Positions 16,800 through 26,200 are shown, counted from the first letter of the stretch. The stretch is DNA of 64,000 nucleotides from Oxobacter pfennigii (GCF_001317355.1 NZ_LKET01000032.1:248001-312000), one strand, 5' to 3'. Made by a program: numbers and translations. Notes: generated from the sequence alone by a model not told the origin.

Positions 16800-18203
16800 C
16801 TATAATACTTTATTGATTGTATCTTTAATTATTGTAAGCTCTTCATCTCTGACTGTCCTCAAATCCATAAGAATACTATCGTTCTTTAGCCTGGCAATAA
16901 TGGGTATGTCAGCATTTCTAAGCCTTTCTTCCAAAACTTCAGGCGATATATTCAAGGAATTAATCGCCAGCGCATAGGTAGGCAAAAGCTGAAGGGGCAT
17001 GGAGCCTCCCCCGATCTGTGAATTTTCTTCAATTATACTGATCTTTGCTCTGTCGCTTAAAATACTTTTTATCATTCTTGAAAGCCTTTGAGCCTTAAGC
17101 TTGACTTTTTCCTTATCTTCAGTAATCATCCTTAATGTAGGTATGTTTTCAATGGCTTTATCCTCTTCAATATATATCCTCAAAGTGGCTTCTAAAGCTG
17201 CAATCGTCATTTTGTCCGGTCTTAATGCCCTGGTCAGGGGATTTTTTTTCATTAAATCTATGTATTTTTTGCTACCCGTTATAATACCCGCCTGGGGCCC
17301 GCCCAGCATCTTATCCCCGCTGAAGGTTACTACATCAGCGCCATTGTTTATAGCATCCTTAACCGTAGGCTCATACTCCATTCCGTATTTTGAGAAGTCA
17401 ATGAAGCTCCCGCTTCCAATATCATTAATCAGTGGTAAGTTATTTGCTTTTGCCAGGTGAGATAGTTCCTTTGTGCTTACTTCCTCAGTAAATCCGAGTA
17501 TTCTATAGTTGCTGGTATGAACCTTTAATATTGCTCCGGTGTTTTCATTTATTGCATTTTTGTAATCATATAAATGAGTCTTGTTTGTTGATCCTACTTC
17601 AATGAGCCTTGTACCGCTTTGCTCCATAACTTCAGGTATCCTAAAAGATCCTCCTATTTCAACAAGTTCTCCGCGGGACACTATTACTTCCTTGTCTTTG
17701 CATAATGTGCTCAATACCAAAAGAACGGCAGCGGCATTGTTATTGACTGCTATTGAGGATTCTGCACCGGTTATTCTTTTTATTATTTCATCAAGATGAC
17801 TATACCTGGAGCCCCTTATTCCCTTAGCCGTATCATATTCCAGATTGCAGTAATTTCCCGCTGCATCTAAAACTGCATCTAAGGCTTCATCACATAAAAT
17901 ACTTCTTCCCAAGTTAGTGTGTATGATAACTCCTGCGGCGTTAATAACTCTCCTCAGATGCCTTTTATTAAGCTTTGAAACCCTATTTGCAACATCATCT
18001 GCTATTGAATCAGGGTTGATATAAAGCTCAAGAATCTCATTTTCAGGGGTGTTTAATATCCTTTCCCTTATTTTATCTAAAGCTTCCCTTATGCCTTCCA
18101 CAATTAATGTCCTGGGAAATAATTCCTTCAATTCATCTATTTTTTTATTGTTTAATAACTCATCAACCTTTGGTATTATACGAAGCAACTCTTTTTTATC
18201 CAT
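16800..18203 (-). CDS. selA: L-seryl-tRNA(Sec) selenium transferase SelA
   Basis: PLP-dependent decameric enzyme converting Ser-tRNA-Sec to Sec-tRNA-Sec with selenophosphate. It has 467 residues, the usual length. The N-terminal tRNA-binding domain (1-75) is followed by RRVINAAGVIIHTNLGRSIL, VNNNAAAVLLVL, and the PLP Lys motif FSGDKMLGGPQAGI (about 293-306). It lies 24 bp after selD. Confidence 0.96.
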   Translation of the reverse strand: MDKKELLRIIPKVDELLNNKKIDELKELFPRTLIVEGIREALDKIRERILNTPENEILELYINPDSIADDVANRVSKLNKRHLRRVINAAGVIIHTNLGRSILCDEALDAVLDAAGNYCNLEYDTAKGIRGSRYSHLDEIIKRITGAESSIAVNNNAAAVLLVLSTLCKDKEVIVSRGELVEIGGSFRIPEVMEQSGTRLIEVGSTNKTHLYDYKNAINENTGAILKVHTSNYRILGFTEEVSTKELSHLAKANNLPLINDIGSGSFIDFSKYGMEYEPTVKDAINNGADVVTFSGDKMLGGPQAGIITGSKKYIDLMKKNPLTRALRPDKMTIAALEATLRIYIEEDKAIENIPTLRMITEDKEKVKLKAQRLSRMIKSILSDRAKISIIEENSQIGGGSMPLQLLPTYALAINSLNISPEVLEERLRNADIPIIARLKNDSILMDLRTVRDEELTIIKDTINKVL

Positions 18204-18227
18204 TGCATCCTCCGTTTAAGAGATATA

Positions 18228-19262
18228 TTAATCGACATATATAGAAAATGCCTTCTTTTCGATAATCTCTCCCACAATGCTTGCCGGAGTCTCTATATTC
18301 TGAAGCTCATTTATAAGTTCATTTGCATCTTCTTTTTTAACTGCAAGAAGTAAGCCGCCTGAGGTCTGGGGGTCAAACAATATATCCCTCTTAAATTCCT
18401 GGATTTTAGCAGTAAATTCAATTTTTCCATTAAGATACTTTCGATTCCTGTAGGCTCCCTCGGGGACAATTCCCATCTTGGCAAAATCTTCTGCACCGGA
18501 GAGCATTTTTATATCATCATAATGAATTACGGCAGAGGCTCCGCTGCCTGAAACCATCTCATTTAGATGTCCCAAAAAACCAAAGCCGGTAATATCCGTA
18601 CATGCGCTTATGCTGTATTTATTTGCAATATCAAAAGCGTATTTATTTAAATAAGCCATGGTTTTAACGGCATTTTCTATATTTTTTTCCGTGGCTAACT
18701 CTCCCTTTATTGACGTGTTTATTATTCCTGTTCCCAAGGGCTTTGTGAGTATCAATGTATCACCGGCATTTGCCCCTATATTTGCCCATACTTTTTTAGG
18801 GTGGACGATTCCCGTAACGGCGAGGCCGTATTTCGGCTCTTTATCATCTATGGAATGCCCTCCTACAATTATGGCTCCTGCTTCTTTGACCTTGTCTGCT
18901 CCGCCTTTTATAATCTCACCTAAAATATCCATTGAAAGGCAGGTTGGAAAGCATACAATATTAAGAGCAAATAAAGGTGTGCCGCCCATAGCGTAAACAT
19001 CACTCAAGGAATTGGCAGCAGCAATCTGACCGAACATATAAGGGTCATCCACGATTGGAGTAAAAAAATCCAAGGTCTCTATTATAGCGGTATCTTCATT
19101 GATTTTATATACTGCCGCATCGTCAGAAGTATCTATTCCCACCAAAAGATTGGGATTATGTACTTTAGGTATATGACACAGAACCTGTGCCAGGGTTTCA
19201 GGCCCTATTTTAGCGGCTCAGCCGGAGCTTCCCGTCATGTGGGTTAATTTAATCTTTTCCAT
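18228..19262 (-). CDS. selD: Selenide, water dikinase SelD containing selenocysteine
   Basis: Makes selenophosphate from selenide and ATP. The true start is the ATG at 19262, after AAGGAGGTG; the product is 344 residues with Sec15 encoded by UGA at 19218-19220 within GSSGUAAKIGPETL, the position of the catalytic Cys/Sec of SelD. Lys18 follows as in the family. A caller that treats UGA as stop would begin at a Val or Met near 19145 and lose the active site. Downstream: VGIDTSDDAAVY, DVYAMGGTP, GGHSIDDKEP, and DPQTSGGLL near the C-terminus. It is first in a selD-selA-selB-selC unit, so Sec insertion here makes the pathway depend on its own product. Confidence 0.95.
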
Positions 19263-19308
19263 GAAGACACCTCCTTTTCATAATTTAGCAAACTTATTGC
19301 TTAATTCT

Positions 19309-19338
19309 ATTATAACTGACAAAATGCTTTAATGCCAA
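19309..19338 (-). promoter_or_regulatory. Promoter of the sel operon
   Basis: On the minus strand TTGGCA (19333-19338), an 18-bp spacer and TATAAT (19309-19314) lie about 47 bp before the selD ATG. It is a good sigma-A match. Confidence 0.7.
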
Positions 19339-19377
19339 TTATGTAATATATAACCAAAACCTCCGAGGTAAATGTTC

Positions 19378-19980
19378 TCAATTTACCGTTACCAAATCTT
19401 TTATATTTTCAAAGCGCTTCCCGCTGCCTATGCCCTCCACCTTTTTAAGCTCATCGACAGAATTAAACCTTCCGTTTTTAGTTCTGTAATTTACAATATT
19501 GTTGGCATAGGTTTCTCCAATACCGGGCAGAAATTCATCCAATTCTCTGGCCGTGGCCGCATTGACGTTTATTTTGCCGTTTATCATGGTGTTACTCTCC
19601 TGATTTAAGGATTCTCCTTGGGCACTTTTCTTTGGAACATAGATAAATTGCTCGTCCTTAAGTTTTCCCGCCAGGTTTATTGAAGAAGTATCGGCATCAT
19701 CTGTAAAGCCTGAAGCTTTATTAACCGCATCCTTTACCCTGTCACCGGTATTTAGTTCATATAAGCCGGGCTTGTTAACTTCGCCCGTTATATGAACATA
19801 TAATTTGCCGGAGCTTTTTTCATCGCCATCTTCAATACTTTGCTCACTGTCAGAGTCTGTTTTTATGACCCTGACGCTGTCGGATTTAAATACAACTATT
19901 CTCATGACAGCAATAATAATCAATAATATCACTATTGCAATCATTATTATTTTTTCCTCGTATTTTTTAAGTTTAAGCAA
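19378..19980 (-). CDS. comEA: Competence DNA receptor ComEA
   Basis: Membrane-anchored double-stranded DNA-binding protein for transformation. It has 200 residues from a TTG at 19980, which AAAGGTGGTG precedes. Order: short cytoplasmic tail, membrane helix (about 12-29), charged linker, SLBB domain (about 58-115, VHITGEVNKPGLYEL) and a C-terminal helix-hairpin-helix pair (about 138-200, INVNAATARELDEFLPGIG and KKVEGIGSGKRFENI). It is separate from comEC. The promoter region is shared with the divergent D,D-carboxypeptidase gene. Confidence 0.94.
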   Translation of the reverse strand: MLKLKKYEEKIIMIAIVILLIIIAVMRIVVFKSDSVRVIKTDSDSEQSIEDGDEKSSGKLYVHITGEVNKPGLYELNTGDRVKDAVNKASGFTDDADTSSINLAGKLKDEQFIYVPKKSAQGESLNQESNTMINGKINVNAATARELDEFLPGIGETYANNIVNYRTKNGRFNSVDELKKVEGIGSGKRFENIKDLVTVN

Positions 19981-20121
19981 TTTAACACCACCTTTTAAAA
20001 AGATATCTAAATTCTTCCTAAAAACAGCAAATTTTATTACATTATTTTACATCTTGTATATATCGATAAATATTTATATTTTTGATATACTTAATATTGA
20101 CTATTTTTTTTGGGTGATGTC

Positions 20122-21336
20122 GTGAAAAGACTGCTTTTTCTTATCATAATTACAATATTTTGTACCGCTACAGCGGCATTTGCTTCAACTCCTTCTGTTG
20201 CCGCAGAGGGGGCTTTACTCATTGAATCCAATACCGGCAGGATTTTATTTGAAAAAAACAAAGATGTAAAATTTTATCCTGCCAGTACTACGAAAATAAT
20301 GACAGCCTTATTGGTACTTGAGCATTGTCAACTGGATGATAAGGTTATTGTGGGGGAAAATCCGCCTTATGTAAAGGGCAGTAAAATATACATATTCGAA
20401 GGCGAAGAGTTCACAGTAGATCAGCTTTTATATGCCCTTTTAATCGAATCGGCAAACGACGTGGCTTCAGCTTTTGCAGAGCATATAGCCGGCTCCGATG
20501 AAGAATTCGCTAAGCTTATGAATAAAAAGGCCAAGGAATTGGGATGCAAAAACACTAATTTTACAAATCCCCATGGTTTATACAACCCTGATCATTATAC
20601 ATCAGCCTATGATTTATATCTCATTACAAAAGAAGCTATGAAATACGAGACTTACAGAAAAATAGTAACTACACGCTCCTATACCTTAGAGCCAACAAAC
20701 AAGCAGCCCGAGAGAAGGTATTTTCATTCCAACAACAGGCTTATGTATAACAACCGCTTTCATGTGGAAGGTGCAAACGGCGCTAAAACGGGATATACAA
20801 CAGAGTCTGGCCACAGCCTGGTAGCAACAGCTTACAGAGAGTATACCGACCTTATGGTTGTGCTTCTTTGTGACAAAAAGCCGGGGCTGTGGGAGGATGC
20901 TTATGCTTTAATGAACTATGGTTTTGAAAATTTTGAAACTGTGATGGGAGTAGCTGCCGGAAATTTAATCACCAGCCTTAAAATAGCAAACACCAACCTT
21001 GAATTGCCTTTAAAGGCCTCAAAGGATTTATATTTTACCAAAGAAGTCAAGGGAGATTGCGATATAATATCCAGCCTTCAAATAATAAACGGCTTCAAAG
21101 GATATATTTTAAAGGGGCAGACCATAGGCTATATAGAGTACAGCTATAATGGCAAAAACTTAGGCAGCGTTGATGTAACAGCTGCCCATGATCTTCCTAT
21201 AACTTCCCTCTACAATTATAAGAGCTATAATAACGGTATCAAAAATCAATACAATTCTTATTTGTTAACGGGAGCGGCATTTGTTATTGCCGGATTTTTT
21301 GCAGGCGCGGAGCTCATAAAAAGAAGGCGCCGATAA
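20122..21336 (+). CDS. dacF: D-alanyl-D-alanine carboxypeptidase (DacF-type, penicillin-binding)
   Basis: Trims pentapeptide stems in peptidoglycan, probably in sporulation by analogy with DacF. 404 residues from the GTG at 20122, with GGGTGAT just upstream; the product has a signal peptide (about 1-21, ending AFA). Catalytic motifs: STTK (Ser55), SAN (Ser110), KTG within NGAKTGYT (about 220). A beta-rich C-terminal domain and a final membrane anchor (about 378-398) with RRRR tail follow, typical of class A low-molecular-weight PBPs. The name dacF rather than dacB or dacA is by overall similarity only. Confidence 0.9.
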   Translation: MKRLLFLIIITIFCTATAAFASTPSVAAEGALLIESNTGRILFEKNKDVKFYPASTTKIMTALLVLEHCQLDDKVIVGENPPYVKGSKIYIFEGEEFTVDQLLYALLIESANDVASAFAEHIAGSDEEFAKLMNKKAKELGCKNTNFTNPHGLYNPDHYTSAYDLYLITKEAMKYETYRKIVTTRSYTLEPTNKQPERRYFHSNNRLMYNNRFHVEGANGAKTGYTTESGHSLVATAYREYTDLMVVLLCDKKPGLWEDAYALMNYGFENFETVMGVAAGNLITSLKIANTNLELPLKASKDLYFTKEVKGDCDIISSLQIINGFKGYILKGQTIGYIEYSYNGKNLGSVDVTAAHDLPITSLYNYKSYNNGIKNQYNSYLLTGAAFVIAGFFAGAELIKRRRR

Positions 21337-21358
21337 AATAATGAAGGAGTGTTCCTAG

Positions 21359-21928
21359 TTGAAATATTTCAGTGTTATAATTCTCATTCTGTTTTTTATA
21401 CTCATAGCCTTAAGGTCCATGACACTTAAAAGAAAAGGCATAACAGCCATTGTATTTGGAGAAACAGACAGGAATGATTTTTTTCTTGTGCCTTTATTTA
21501 TTCTTTTTATTTACACTGTTTTTGCCTGTACTTTTAATTTACCTATCCCGCCAATTCTCATTAAATCCTTTTGGATAAGCAAAGTATCTGATTTATCAGG
21601 AATATTACTATGTGTAGCAGGAATCTTGGGGTTTTCATCCACCCTTATATCCTTTGGTGATTCCTTTCGAGTAGGCATAGATGAAAAACATCCCGATAAG
21701 CTTGTGACATCCGGGATGTTTGCAATAAGTCGTAATCCTATATATATTTCTTTTCTTATATTCTTCACGGGTATGTTTTTGCTATACCCAAATTTAGTAA
21801 TCATTTGTGTTCTTATACTGCTTTCAATTGCCATTCATAGGCAGATACTGCGTGAAGAAGCTTTTCTTAAAATACACTATGGCAAGGAATATGAAGAGTA
21901 TTTTAAAAAAGTCAGAAGATATCTATAA
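21359..21928 (+). CDS. Isoprenylcysteine methyltransferase-like membrane protein
   Basis: 189 residues from a TTG at 21361-region start (21359), preceded by GAAGGAGTG. Four or five membrane helices; the C-terminal half has LVTSGMFAISRNPIYISF and REEAFLKIHYGKEYEEYFKKVRRYL, the SAM-binding signature of the ICMT/PEMT family. The substrate is unknown in bacteria. It lies 22 bp after dacF, so it may be cotranscribed. Confidence 0.85.
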   Translation: MKYFSVIILILFFILIALRSMTLKRKGITAIVFGETDRNDFFLVPLFILFIYTVFACTFNLPIPPILIKSFWISKVSDLSGILLCVAGILGFSSTLISFGDSFRVGIDEKHPDKLVTSGMFAISRNPIYISFLIFFTGMFLLYPNLVIICVLILLSIAIHRQILREEAFLKIHYGKEYEEYFKKVRRYL

Positions 21929-21978
21929 ATATAGCAACGAAACCCACTTACAGTTAAAATAACTTATATATAATAATA

Positions 21979-22689
21979 TTAACTTAACTCTGCTATCTGG
22001 ATTAAATTAAGCTGTGCGCTTACATTAGGTTCGGAAGCCAACACCATTGAAGATGATGAATCATTCCTTAAGGTTATAGCATCTCCTGCCATGAGATTTA
22101 AAATGGCTATCCCCCATGCACAGGTAAATCCCATGGGTATTCTGGTTGACGGAACAACAGTTCCGTTCACGGTTAAAGCCAGAGATGTGCCAAAACCCAC
22201 GTCTGCATTCACGCAATAATGTATTTGATAGGATCCAGAGCTGTGTATGTTTACAATTGTGTCGCCCTCAATGTGAGACACCCCCATTAACGGGCCGTTG
22301 CCATTTAATGGTATATCGCCATTCCCCTCTATGGCTGCATGGGTTATTGGTGTTAAATTATATATATAACCATATGCTAGAATTTTGGAACCCGGAGCAC
22401 CTGTTGGGCCTCTTTCTCCTCTTTCTCCTTTTGGTCCCCTGCCGCCCGGCGGGCCCATTTCACCTGTAGCTCCTGTCGCACCCGTGGCACCTGATGGCCC
22501 GGTTGGTCCCGTTTCTCCCTTTGGCCCCATATCCCCTGTACACCCGGTGGGTCCTATATCTCCTGCAGGTCCTGCAGGCCCTGTAGGTCCTAATATGCAT
22601 TTTCGGGAGCACTTTTCATAATATGCGCATGTCATGCACCGAGTAGCCTTATCCTGTTCCGAACTATTTGTATGCTGTCTGCTTTTCAT
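21979..22689 (-). CDS. Collagen-like exosporium-type protein (BclA-like)
   Basis: 236 residues. A Cys-rich N-terminus ([14 protein letters not shown]) leads to about 22 uninterrupted Gly-X-Y triplets (about 34-100; many GPTGP, GATGAT) and then a beta-rich C-terminal domain (about 105-236) resembling the BclA/C1q-like trimerising fold ([30 protein letters not shown]). The ATG at 22689 follows AAGGAGGTG by 8 nt; an upstream TTG is less well placed. Such proteins form hair-like filaments on spores. The triplet region is repetitive and prone to length change. Confidence 0.9.
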   Translation of the reverse strand: MKSRQHTNSSEQDKATRCMTCAYYEKCSRKCILGPTGPAGPAGDIGPTGCTGDMGPKGETGPTGPSGATGATGATGEMGPPGGRGPKGERGERGPTGAPGSKILAYGYIYNLTPITHAAIEGNGDIPLNGNGPLMGVSHIEGDTIVNIHSSGSYQIHYCVNADVGFGTSLALTVNGTVVPSTRIPMGFTCAWGIAILNLMAGDAITLRNDSSSSMVLASEPNVSAQLNLIQIAELS

Positions 22690-22832
22690 TTTCAAAACAC
22701 CTCCTTATTTTTAGCTTTAGATTAAGTGACTTCACTCATAGACATTATATGTATAACATAATTTATTGCTACGTGCTTAGTCATAATAAAAAAAGGCATG
22801 TGCATAAATGCAGATACCTTTTAAAAATCGAA

Positions 22833-23075
22833 TTATTCATTTTTTTTGTTTAGATCGCAGCTTCCGTCCTTATAATCTATGACAATCTTCTCGCAGTTCC
22901 TGCAAAGATATGCTTTGGCTGCCGATCCTCTCAAATATGAAAACTCGGATAAAATTATGGACCCTTTATGAAATTCCGCTCTCCCAAAAAAATGTTTTTT
23001 GGGTAGCCAGTTAATCTCATGTGGGCTTTGTATAACACCGGCCTCCATATCCATACCGCAGTAGGGACAATTCAT
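22833..23075 (-). CDS. Zinc-ribbon protein, DUF6487-like
   Basis: 80 residues. MNCPYCGMDMEAGVI at the start and AYLCRNCEKIVIDYK near the end supply two CxxC knuckles for one zinc ribbon, with a WLPKKHFFG segment between. This arrangement is that of the small PF20097/DUF6487 proteins. Function unknown. It is 23 bp after the PstS-like gene and may share its transcript. Confidence 0.8.
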   Translation of the reverse strand: MNCPYCGMDMEAGVIQSPHEINWLPKKHFFGRAEFHKGSIILSEFSYLRGSAAKAYLCRNCEKIVIDYKDGSCDLNKKNE

Positions 23076-23098
23076 AAGTATGCTCCTCCCTCACATTG

Positions 23099-24190
23099 TC
23101 ATTTTAATGTTATATAACCTGCCTGGGCGATGCACTTTTGACCTTCCTCCGAAATCATCCATTGAAGAAAGCGGCCGCCTGTGTTATCTTTATCACTTTT
23201 ACGGATAACTCCATAATAACAGGTTGAAAAAGGATAAGTTGAATTTCTCATATTATCAGGAGAAGGGGATATGCCTTCAATGTTCAAAATCTTTATGTTT
23301 TCATTTTTATATAGAGTATCTATATAATATTTATAAGTGTATCCTATGCTGTTTCTGGAGTTTTTGTATTCAGCCACAGCATCGATTAAAGCTCCCATCC
23401 CGATTGATACTTTTGTGGTTTCAGGCGGAAGCATGGGGATGCCTTTCATAACCAGATTTTTCATAGCTGTCTGGCTGCCGGAGTTTTCTTCTCTTTGGTA
23501 AGAAATTATTTTGGCATTGTCTCCTCCCACTTCTTTCCAATTTGTGATTTCCCCGGAATAAATCTTTTGAATTTCTTCAACCGAAAGGCTGTCTACCGGA
23601 TTTTCCTTATGAGTTATAAATACAAATGCATCGTAACATACAGGCTCCGTTAAAAGTTCTACATTATTATCCTTTGCAAGAGTTAGCTCTTCTTGTGACG
23701 GTTCTGTTGCAATAATCAAATCTACCGGTTGGTTTTCATCTAAAAAGGTGGTTGTTGAACGAATCATTCCACCGCTGTTTGGCCGTGAATATATAAGGTT
23801 TTCATAAGATTGATGTGTGGTATTGAAAAATACAAAATCCTTTGCATCATCATCGGACAAATCAAGATGTTGTCTTGCAAACTCCATAGCCATAGGTACA
23901 GCAACGGTAGATCCGTCTAAAGATGGATATGTACCATACTCAATACCGTAATAATCCTCTTTTTCATCATCCTTTCCTGTATACCAGCTTCCTTTTACAT
24001 ATCTTTCCCCCAGCTTAAAAGGGCTGCCTGATACTATCTTCTGCCACTTTTCATCTCTTTCTATGGTTTGATTAATTTGGCTCCAGGATCCGGTCTTATC
24101 TGCCTCACCTTTACTTTCTTTACATGATATCAACAAAATTGCCATAAGGATTATCGGCAAAAAATATTTTATTGATTTTCTAATACCCAT
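23099..24190 (-). CDS. PstS-like substrate-binding lipoprotein
   Basis: 363 residues with a lipoprotein signal (lipobox LLISC, Cys23). The periplasmic-binding fold shows GSTVAVPMAMEFARQ (phosphate-binding loop region, SxxAxxP-like), VDLIIATEPSQEE, FVFITHKENPVDSLSVEEIQKIYSGEITNWKEVGG and SGSQTAM, all typical of the PstS family. No pstCAB genes are nearby, so it may be a sensor, an orphan binding protein or a partner of a transporter elsewhere. Confidence 0.88.
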   Translation of the reverse strand: MGIRKSIKYFLPIILMAILLISCKESKGEADKTGSWSQINQTIERDEKWQKIVSGSPFKLGERYVKGSWYTGKDDEKEDYYGIEYGTYPSLDGSTVAVPMAMEFARQHLDLSDDDAKDFVFFNTTHQSYENLIYSRPNSGGMIRSTTTFLDENQPVDLIIATEPSQEELTLAKDNNVELLTEPVCYDAFVFITHKENPVDSLSVEEIQKIYSGEITNWKEVGGDNAKIISYQREENSGSQTAMKNLVMKGIPMLPPETTKVSIGMGALIDAVAEYKNSRNSIGYTYKYYIDTLYKNENIKILNIEGISPSPDNMRNSTYPFSTCYYGVIRKSDKDNTGGRFLQWMISEEGQKCIAQAGYITLK

Positions 24191-24231
24191 ATCGACTCTT
24201 CCTTTCCAAGATTATTTTACTGTTAAACATA

Positions 24232-24786
24232 TTAATATCTTGATTTCTCATTCTTTGTTTTTTCGAATATGCTTTTAACATCTCTTGAAAGGTGTTTTGA
24301 AGTTATATTTATCATAAGTTCTTCTAACGCCGAAATACTCGCCATGGAACACAAAATACCTGCAGTTATAATCAATCCTAAAAAGTTATAGAGAAACGGA
24401 AAACAAAACAGGGCAAATCCGGAGGCTTTATTGGCATAAGTATGTAAAAAAGCAATTGCCTGGTATCTTATAAATCCTATTATAAGTGAGCCTATACGGA
24501 TGATAGTTATTGCCCCAATCCAGATGAGTACCCACAATGGCATTTTAATAATAGGAATGAATATCATAAGCAATACTGCATAGAAAATAAGATCGGCGGT
24601 ACTGTCAATAACCGCTCCAAATTTACTTGTTTGGTTTGTTTTTCTCGCTATATATCCATCCAGAAAGTCGCTTATGCCACACAATATATAAAGGATAAAA
24701 AATAAGGAAGACATGGGTTTTAAAAACAATAAAATCACTGAACAAACTATCCGCATTACAGAAATGGCATTTGGCAAATATTTAAT
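24232..24786 (-). CDS. CDP-alcohol phosphatidyltransferase, possible AUU start
   Basis: A membrane enzyme of phospholipid synthesis, PgsA/PssA-like. The catalytic signature is DFLDGYIARKTNQTSKFGAVIDSTAD, i.e. D-G-x2-A-R-x8-G-x3-D-x3-D complete. Five or six membrane helices. The first conventional start is TTG at 24777, but AGGAGGGG lies 13 or more nt away; an ATT codon at 24786 is about 6 nt from the site and gives KYLPNAISVMRI, matching the family N-terminus. The substrate (glycerol phosphate, serine, inositol) cannot be told from this. Confidence 0.85.
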   Translation of the reverse strand: MKYLPNAISVMRIVCSVILLFLKPMSSLFFILYILCGISDFLDGYIARKTNQTSKFGAVIDSTADLIFYAVLLMIFIPIIKMPLWVLIWIGAITIIRIGSLIIGFIRYQAIAFLHTYANKASGFALFCFPFLYNFLGLIITAGILCSMASISALEELMINITSKHLSRDVKSIFEKTKNEKSRY

Positions 24787-24800
24787 CTTGCTCCCCTCCT

Positions 24801-25143
24801 GAAATATATTGATGCTGCAAATTAAGTATAATAATTAACTACATTTTCATCTTATCATATAAGTTTTAAAGAACCAACCATATTGTCGACGCCTTTATTG
24901 ATAAATACATTATCTAAGAAGGTGCCTCTTGGAATGATAAAACTAAGCTTAATAATGGTTTTAAAGTGCTTATAAAAAAGTTTCGAGGATTTAAGGGTTA
25001 TCTCAAATTGGGATTTGATATTGATGGTATTATTATGTTGCTGAGAGAACCTGAGCCCCCCATTGCTTAAGTTCTTTTATCTTTTACTATCTTAATGATA
25101 TACTTAAATCAAATTAAATAATAATATCTGGCAGGTGCAGTTT
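24801..25143. other. Gene-free stretch before the 25144 gene
   Basis: AT-rich sequence. A plus-strand frame of about 50 codons (about 24915-25070, including KVLIKKFRGFKGYLKLGFD) has no start codon or ribosome site and may be a gene remnant. No convincing structured RNA or promoter was found. Confidence 0.35.
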
Positions 25144-26040
25144 ATGAAAAATAAATTATTTTTTCTTATATTATTACTTTGGTCAATGCTTATAATAAAC
25201 CCCATATATGCCCATGCAGATATGGGGCCAAAACCCTCTGTAGTCATAAATTTTGAAGGCTTGGAGGGCAAAAATTACTTTGTAACCCTGTTATCCGAAA
25301 TACCATCAACAGGTCCTCACAGCGCCCTGGGTGAACATCCTGGAAATCAACGATTTAGTGAAGGCGATGCAGATTATGAAATATGGCAGAAATTTAATTC
25401 CTACAAGGATGAAGACGGATTTTATTTTTTGCAGTATTTTAATGATTGCAACGAAACTTCACAATTTATCTGGGGATATTATCCTCCTCCCAAATTCAAA
25501 ATTTTGCTCTATTTTCCCGTCGAGGACAGCTTTGCTGTAAGTGATGAAGCCTATGAGCGCTATGCCTTTGACAGCTATTTCAAAGTAGATGTAAAAAATT
25601 TATTTATACCGCCGCTTTCAACTATAAAAGGTATTGAGGCAGTGAAAAATTACGATTATACATGGGAATTGGTTTCTATGTTTATCAGAATTATTGCAAC
25701 CATAGCTATAGAAATATTTCTGGCATTTTTATTCGGCTTCAGGGCAAAAAAGCAGCTGTTTATTATAGGAACAGTCAATATAATTACCCAGTCTATTTTA
25801 AACATTTTGCTCAATTTAACAAATTATAGCTACGGCAGTATGTTGTTTGTGTTTAATTACATCTGGATGGAGCTTCTGATATTTTTTATAGAGGCTTTCA
25901 TATATTCAAAACATCTTCATAAATATGCAGACTCAGAGAAAATGAAAAAACGGATTACTTCGCTATATGCTTTTGTTGCCAATGCAGCCTCTTTCGGTGC
26001 TGGTATTTTTATTTCAATAAAAATACCCGGAATATTTTAA
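25144..26040 (+). CDS. Secreted/membrane protein of unknown function
   Basis: 298 residues from the ATG at 25144 (AGGTG 7 nt upstream). Signal peptide (1-25, ending AHA), an extracytoplasmic beta-rich domain (about 28-175) beginning DMGPKPSVVINFEGLEGKNYFVTLLS, then four hydrophobic helices (about 180-298) with FRAKKQLFIIGTVNIITQS. The DMGPKPS...YxVTLLS start occurs in several Firmicute hypothetical proteins. No catalytic motif. It is monocistronic. Confidence 0.75.
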   Translation: MKNKLFFLILLLWSMLIINPIYAHADMGPKPSVVINFEGLEGKNYFVTLLSEIPSTGPHSALGEHPGNQRFSEGDADYEIWQKFNSYKDEDGFYFLQYFNDCNETSQFIWGYYPPPKFKILLYFPVEDSFAVSDEAYERYAFDSYFKVDVKNLFIPPLSTIKGIEAVKNYDYTWELVSMFIRIIATIAIEIFLAFLFGFRAKKQLFIIGTVNIITQSILNILLNLTNYSYGSMLFVFNYIWMELLIFFIEAFIYSKHLHKYADSEKMKKRITSLYAFVANAASFGAGIFISIKIPGIF

Positions 26041-26043
26041 ATT

Positions 26044-26139
26044 TTAATTCATCTGTTTGTATGAAAGTCCCCCAATAATTCCTATAACCATTATTAATAT
26101 GATTGTCGTAAATAATGCTATTTTATATTGTAATTTCAT
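26044..26139 (-). CDS. 31-residue single-helix peptide
   Basis: An ATG at 26139 after GGAGATG encodes MKLQYKIALFTTIILIMVIG and ends GGLSYKQMN. One strongly hydrophobic helix with a basic N-terminus. It could be a genuine small membrane peptide or the surviving N-terminus of a sensor protein. It converges on the 25144 gene. Confidence 0.4.
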   Translation of the reverse strand: MKLQYKIALFTTIILIMVIGIIGGLSYKQMN

Positions 26140-26200
26140 AAACATCTCCGCTTTGATATTTTATATGAACATTATACAAAATTATTTATGCAAATACTAA

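Noticed and set aside
18228-19145. SelD starting at the internal codon near 19145
   Set aside because: This omits the catalytic Sec/Lys motif; the start at 19262 with the in-frame UGA has the ribosome site and the family N-terminus.
22400-22600. Short-period repeat resembling a CRISPR or minisatellite
   Set aside because: It is the codon-level periodicity of the collagen Gly-X-Y triplets; there are no unique spacers.
22385-22621. Plus-strand proline-rich open frame opposite the collagen-like gene
   Set aside because: It is the antisense shadow of the Gly-X-Y repeats; no ribosome site and the opposite-strand protein is a recognised family.
24915-25070. A coding gene in the gap before 25144
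   Set aside because: An open frame of about 50 codons lacks a start codon and ribosome site and shows no family motif.
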